Shown here in pieces: positions 63,509 to 64,000 of a stretch of DNA of 64,000 nucleotides. The DNA is from Neogemmobacter tilapiae. GTDB lineage: Bacteria; Pseudomonadota; Alphaproteobacteria; Rhodobacterales; Rhodobacteraceae. A program made the translations under genes and the position numbers. The notes under the pieces are model-generated. The model saw nothing but the letters and a program-made list of their open reading frames with translations, did not search any database and was not told where the DNA came from. The stretch spans positions 310,001 through 374,000 of the forward strand of contig NZ_BMYJ01000001.1 of assembly GCF_014652215.1 (NCBI RefSeq), given 5' to 3'. The number at the start of each line of letters is the position of its first letter. Position 1 is the stretch's first letter.

Positions 63509-64000
63509 GCGGAACTGGCGCGGAAATGGACGACGATCACATCCTGGCCGGGGAATATGTGCTGGGTGTGTTGGATCTGTCGGAACGGCTTTCGGTGCAG
63601 GGTCGCATCAAGGGCGATCAGGCCTTTGCCCGTCTGGTCGAAATCTGGGAAATTCACTTCGCAGGCCTGAACGGGGCCTATGTCGAGGTGAAAGCCCCGA
63701 ACCTTCTGCCCAAGATCGAGGCGCGGCTGTTCCCGCAGGAACGCAAATCGCGCAGATGGTTCGGCTGGATGGCCGGTGGGCTGGTGGCGGCAGGGCTGTT
63801 GGGTGCGGTTCTGTTGACCCTGCCTTCGCCGCAACCCGCAACGCCCGTAGCCACCTTGGCTGCCGAGGCGCAGGCCCTGCAATTCGCGGCGGCCTATGAT
63901 GGGCAGAATCTGACACTGACGCGGACAGCGGGCGAGGCCCCGGCTGCGGGGCAGGACTATGAACTCTGGTTGATCGTCGGCAGCGATGCGCCCGTTTCGC
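63505..64000 (+). CDS. RskA-family anti-sigma factor, 5' part
   Basis: The gene runs off the window after 165 codons. The N-terminal 'DDHILAGEYVLGVLDLSERLSVQGRIKGDQAFARLVEIWE' is the cytoplasmic anti-sigma domain, with a helix (about residues 91-110, 'WFGWMAGGLVAAGLLGAVLLTL') crossing the membrane. The periplasmic RskA domain begins 'ALQFAAAYDGQNLTLTRTAG...YELWLIVG'. It should hold the ECF sigma at the membrane until a signal releases it. GGAG lies directly upstream, inside the sigma gene. Confidence 0.9.
   Translation, partial: MSGTGAEMDDDHILAGEYVLGVLDLSERLSVQGRIKGDQAFARLVEIWEIHFAGLNGAYVEVKAPNLLPKIEARLFPQERKSRRWFGWMAGGLVAAGLLGAVLLTLPSPQPATPVATLAAEAQALQFAAAYDGQNLTLTRTAGEAPAAGQDYELWLIVGSDAPVS

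Overview
The window is about 62-65% GC, gene-dense chromosomal DNA from an alphaproteobacterium, almost certainly of the order Rhodobacterales (Rhodobacter/Paracoccaceae type). The evidence is the dusB-ntrB-ntrC / ntrY-ntrX / trkA-trkH / hfq-hflX cluster, a CckA hybrid kinase, fused ispDF, an alphaproteobacterial SOS box (GTTC-N7-GTTC) before recA, and an aglEFGAK alpha-glucoside operon. No species is claimed. I see no tRNA, rRNA, CRISPR, prophage or insertion sequence, and no stretch longer than about 250 bp lacks a gene.

Layout. 1-320: tail of an RTX calcium-binding protein. 347-12507: mostly housekeeping genes on the minus strand (alaS, recA with a coupled MOSC gene, cckA, an RsmB-type methyltransferase, guaB), with a sulfotransferase-like and a GATase gene on the plus strand. 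12537-23919: GNAT/FemAB-like protein, then the alpha-glucoside locus. Its binding protein, two permeases, GH13 glucosidase and ATPase read leftward; a LacI regulator, GH1 beta-glucosidase and glucokinase read rightward; three LacI-like operators lie between. 24028-33586: accessory metabolism (dimethylglycine/sarcosine dehydrogenase-like protein, MocA-like nucleotidyltransferase, beta-hydroxyacid dehydrogenase, penicillin-acylase family protein, FAD oxidoreductase, LuxR solo, VOC protein, SoxR). 33828-35558: rpsB-tsf. 35722-38152: parDE-type toxin-antitoxin pair and the pseudouridine genes psuK-psuG. 38149-50202: hflX, hfq, trkH, trkA, ntrX, ntrY, ntrC, ntrB, dusB. 50368-56869: ispDF-pgpA-cinA facing the glyQ...glyS operon, which carries two extra genes between its subunits. 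56990-64000: a degenerate trypsin-like protein, two membrane proteins, an XRE/MmyB-type regulator, a RACo-like corrinoid activator, an ECF sigma factor and the start of its anti-sigma factor.

The least explained regions are these. (a) The 249-bp ntrX-trkA spacer holds a 16-bp perfect palindrome, a 13-8-13 AT-rich dyad and a switch-like set of mutually exclusive RNA stems just before trkA. (b) A recurring GTAGG-hairpin element sits between convergent genes and, in all three copies, supplies the TAG stop of the minus-strand gene. (c) One secreted protein carries a peptidase fold in which all three catalytic positions look replaced. (d) Two GC-poor tracts with different codon use lie inside aglF and glyS. 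(e) A SoxR-type operator sits between soxR and a VOC gene. Many genes overlap by 4 bases, both co-directionally (ATGA/GTGA/TTGA) and convergently (shared stop tetranucleotides).
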